A stretch of 7,615 nt of DNA from an uncultured Gammaproteobacteria bacterium. GTDB taxonomy: Bacteria > Pseudomonadota > Gammaproteobacteria > Pseudomonadales > Pseudohongiellaceae. The stretch covers positions 1 to 7,615 of the forward strand of contig CAIYIP010000077.1 in NCBI GenBank assembly GCA_903926285.1, read 5' to 3'. Each line of letters starts with the position of its first letter. Position 1 is the first letter of the stretch. This document shows, one piece after another, positions 6,352 to 7,615 of this stretch. The translations under genes were made by a program, and so were the position numbers. The notes beneath the pieces are model-generated. The model did not search any database and was not told the DNA's origin. It saw only the letters and a program-made list of their open reading frames with translations.

Positions 6352-7533
6352 CTATTGTTGCGCGCGATGATCCACGACAACAGTGCCGCCCTGTATGACG
6401 ACTACTACGTTCAACAGGTTGAATATCAGCTTAAGTGGATCACCATCCACCAGCACCATGTCCGCAATTTTGCCTGCTTCGAGCGTGCCGATTTCATCGC
6501 TCATATCTATGAAAGCCGCAGTGTTTGGCCCCATCAGTTTGACAATATCGAGGGGTGAAAACATAAGGTTGAGTGCACGCAGTTCGTGTGCCAGACCGTC
6601 CAGCGGCAGGTAACCGGTATCTGTTCCGAAACCCAGCGTGACGCCGTTATCCCAGAGCGTTCTGGCATTGACGACCTTCTCGCCAGCGGCATTGGAACCC
6701 GTATCGAGAATACCTTCAGGCCAGGGGCTGCCATCCCTGAAAGTTGGAATGTTGTCATCATTGAAGACACCGAAAGTCGGCACCGCAAATCCGGCAGTCG
6801 TCAGATTTTCAATGCCGGCATCCCTGACCAACTGCGCCTCTTCGTTGGTCAGCCAGCTGTTGTTGGTGGTATGCACCAGTTTCCCAGCACCTGCTGTTAT
6901 GGCTGAACGCATCGCCGGCACCGTTACCGCATGAACCATGACTTCAAGGTTATATTTTTTTGCTTCGTCCACGATTGCGGCAAGCAATTCCCTGTTTCCG
7001 TCAGACTCATCGATACGGGCTTTAATGATTTCGACACCGGCTGCAGCCATTTTCCCGACTTCCGCACGTGCCAGTTCTTCTGTTTTGAAATTGCCGGGAT
7101 CAACCCGCCCTGACGTAATGATGCGAGGACCGGCGAGCTCGCCGTCGACTATTTTTTGTTGCAATTGCACGATGCCGGGGACCGGGCCGCCACCAGACAT
7201 CAAGGTGGTGTAGCCAGCTTCCAGAAATTCCTGCATACGCTCCACCGATTGTTCCCGGAACCACTGGTCGGAATCGCCATTGATAATATGGCGGTGCGCA
7301 TCTATGAAGCCCGGCATCAGGGTCATGCCGTTGGCGTCGATTACTGGCAAACCCTCAGCAGTAGCAGGTCCGGCCGTGACTGACACTATCCTGCCGCCAC
7401 GCACGACCATGGTGCCACGGTCTATATCAGTACCAGTACCATCAAGGATGCGGGCATTGGTAATGACCAGATCCTGGGCTGCAGCGGGCATCCAGTTGCA
7501 GCAAAGAATCAGGACAGGAAGAAATCTTTTCAT
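6352..7533 (-). CDS. Exported amidohydrolase, imidazolonepropionase-like (amidohydrolase family 1)
   Basis: This 393-residue metal-dependent hydrolase has the urease/dihydroorotase-type fold. A small beta domain (LVITNARILDGTG, about 22-34) is followed by a TIM barrel and a return beta segment (GKIADMVLVDGDPL, about 354-367). Metal ligands are complete for a binuclear site: His80 and His82 (DAHRH), Lys171 (EIIKARI, probably carboxylated), His201 (VMVHAVT), His221 (KLVHTTNN) and Asp305 (GFGTDTG). MKRFLPVLILCCNWMPAAAQ is a Sec signal with cleavage around residue 20, so it acts outside the cytoplasm. That argues against a true imidazolonepropionase, which is cytoplasmic and sits with hut genes. 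Characterised relatives cleave dipeptides, amides and carbamates, including the secreted fungal ochratoxinase. The ATG at 7533 is chosen because the signal peptide starts there; the ribosome site is weak. The TAG stop (6352-6354) lies 53 bp before the tannase-like start. The substrate is unknown; an amide or ester conjugate handled with the neighbouring esterases is inference. Confidence 0.85.
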   Translation of the reverse strand: MKRFLPVLILCCNWMPAAAQDLVITNARILDGTGTDIDRGTMVVRGGRIVSVTAGPATAEGLPVIDANGMTLMPGFIDAHRHIINGDSDQWFREQSVERMQEFLEAGYTTLMSGGGPVPGIVQLQQKIVDGELAGPRIITSGRVDPGNFKTEELARAEVGKMAAAGVEIIKARIDESDGNRELLAAIVDEAKKYNLEVMVHAVTVPAMRSAITAGAGKLVHTTNNSWLTNEEAQLVRDAGIENLTTAGFAVPTFGVFNDDNIPTFRDGSPWPEGILDTGSNAAGEKVVNARTLWDNGVTLGFGTDTGYLPLDGLAHELRALNLMFSPLDIVKLMGPNTAAFIDMSDEIGTLEAGKIADMVLVDGDPLKLIFNLLNVVVVIQGGTVVVDHRAQQ

Positions 7534-7551
7534 GACAAACTCATTGTCCAG

Positions 7552-7615
7552 TTACATGGACAGCATTTGATCAACGAGGCATTCATTCCAGGAGTATTCT
7601 TTCAAAGCCCGGACA
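7552..7615 (-). CDS. Possible C-terminal tail of an upstream gene (partial)
   Basis: On the - strand, one frame is open from the window edge for 20 codons (about VRALKEYSWNECLVDQMLSM) to a TAA at 7552-7554; the other two frames contain early stops. The stop lies 18 bp before the amidohydrolase start, which is normal operon spacing, and the amidohydrolase has no strong Shine-Dalgarno, as is common in coupled genes. Twenty codons are too few to identify a family, and a chance open frame of this length is quite possible. Confidence 0.35.
   Translation of the reverse strand, partial: VRALKEYSWNECLVDQMLSM

Noticed and set aside
6299..6352. N-terminal extension of the tannase-like protein from a GTG at 6352 that overlaps the amidohydrolase stop
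   Set aside because: It would place 18 residues before a clear Sec signal peptide and lacks a ribosome site, whereas the ATG at 6298 has GGGGG at the right distance.
6352..7533. True imidazolonepropionase (hutI) of histidine degradation
   Set aside because: The protein carries a Sec signal peptide and has no hut neighbours. Family similarity alone does not support that role.

Overview
The window looks like ordinary bacterial chromosome. It is densely coding, with GC judged by eye at a little over 50%. It carries the 3' part of a Ski2-like DUF3516 helicase gene on the + strand, convergent with a run of four catabolic-type genes on the - strand. Exported hydrolases with Sec- or Tat-type leaders and periplasm-style disulfide motifs indicate a Gram-negative. 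The gene mix (tannase-family esterase, type B carboxylesterase, two metal-dependent amidohydrolase-fold enzymes) suggests a free-living proteobacterium, perhaps a gammaproteobacterium. That taxonomic guess is inference from recalled gene content, not a search.

Layout, left to right. Positions 1-1827 (+) hold the C-terminal ~608 residues of the helicase, cut by the window edge. Positions 1828-1963 are a short convergent intergenic region with small inverted repeats and no convincing terminator. Positions 1964-3613 (-) encode an exported type B carboxylesterase with a twin-arginine leader. Positions 3614-3697 form a spacer with a hairpin and two U-runs. Positions 3698-4681 (-) encode a cytoplasmic gamma-resorcylate (2,6-dihydroxybenzoate) decarboxylase-like enzyme. 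Positions 4682-4816 are a spacer with a nested set of inverted repeats. Positions 4817-6298 (-) encode an exported tannase/feruloyl esterase-family enzyme. Positions 6352-7533 (-) encode an exported imidazolonepropionase-like amidohydrolase. The last 63 bases hold what may be the C-terminal tail of another - strand gene.

Transcription of the - strand block runs right to left: (upstream gene?), secreted amidohydrolase, secreted tannase-like esterase, cytoplasmic decarboxylase, exported carboxylesterase. Gaps are 18, 53, 135 and 84 bp, so an operon is plausible, but the two larger gaps contain RNA-structure candidates that could separate transcription units. All four enzymes keep their recognisable catalytic or metal-binding residues. 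My working model, an inference, is a small degradative cluster. Two or three hydrolases outside the cytoplasm would cut ester or amide conjugates of an ortho-hydroxylated benzoic acid, and the cytoplasmic decarboxylase would turn the released acid into a phenol. No ring hydroxylase, ring-cleavage dioxygenase, transporter or regulator lies in the window, so the pathway is incomplete here. I saw no CRISPR, tRNA, rRNA, insertion sequence or phage genes.
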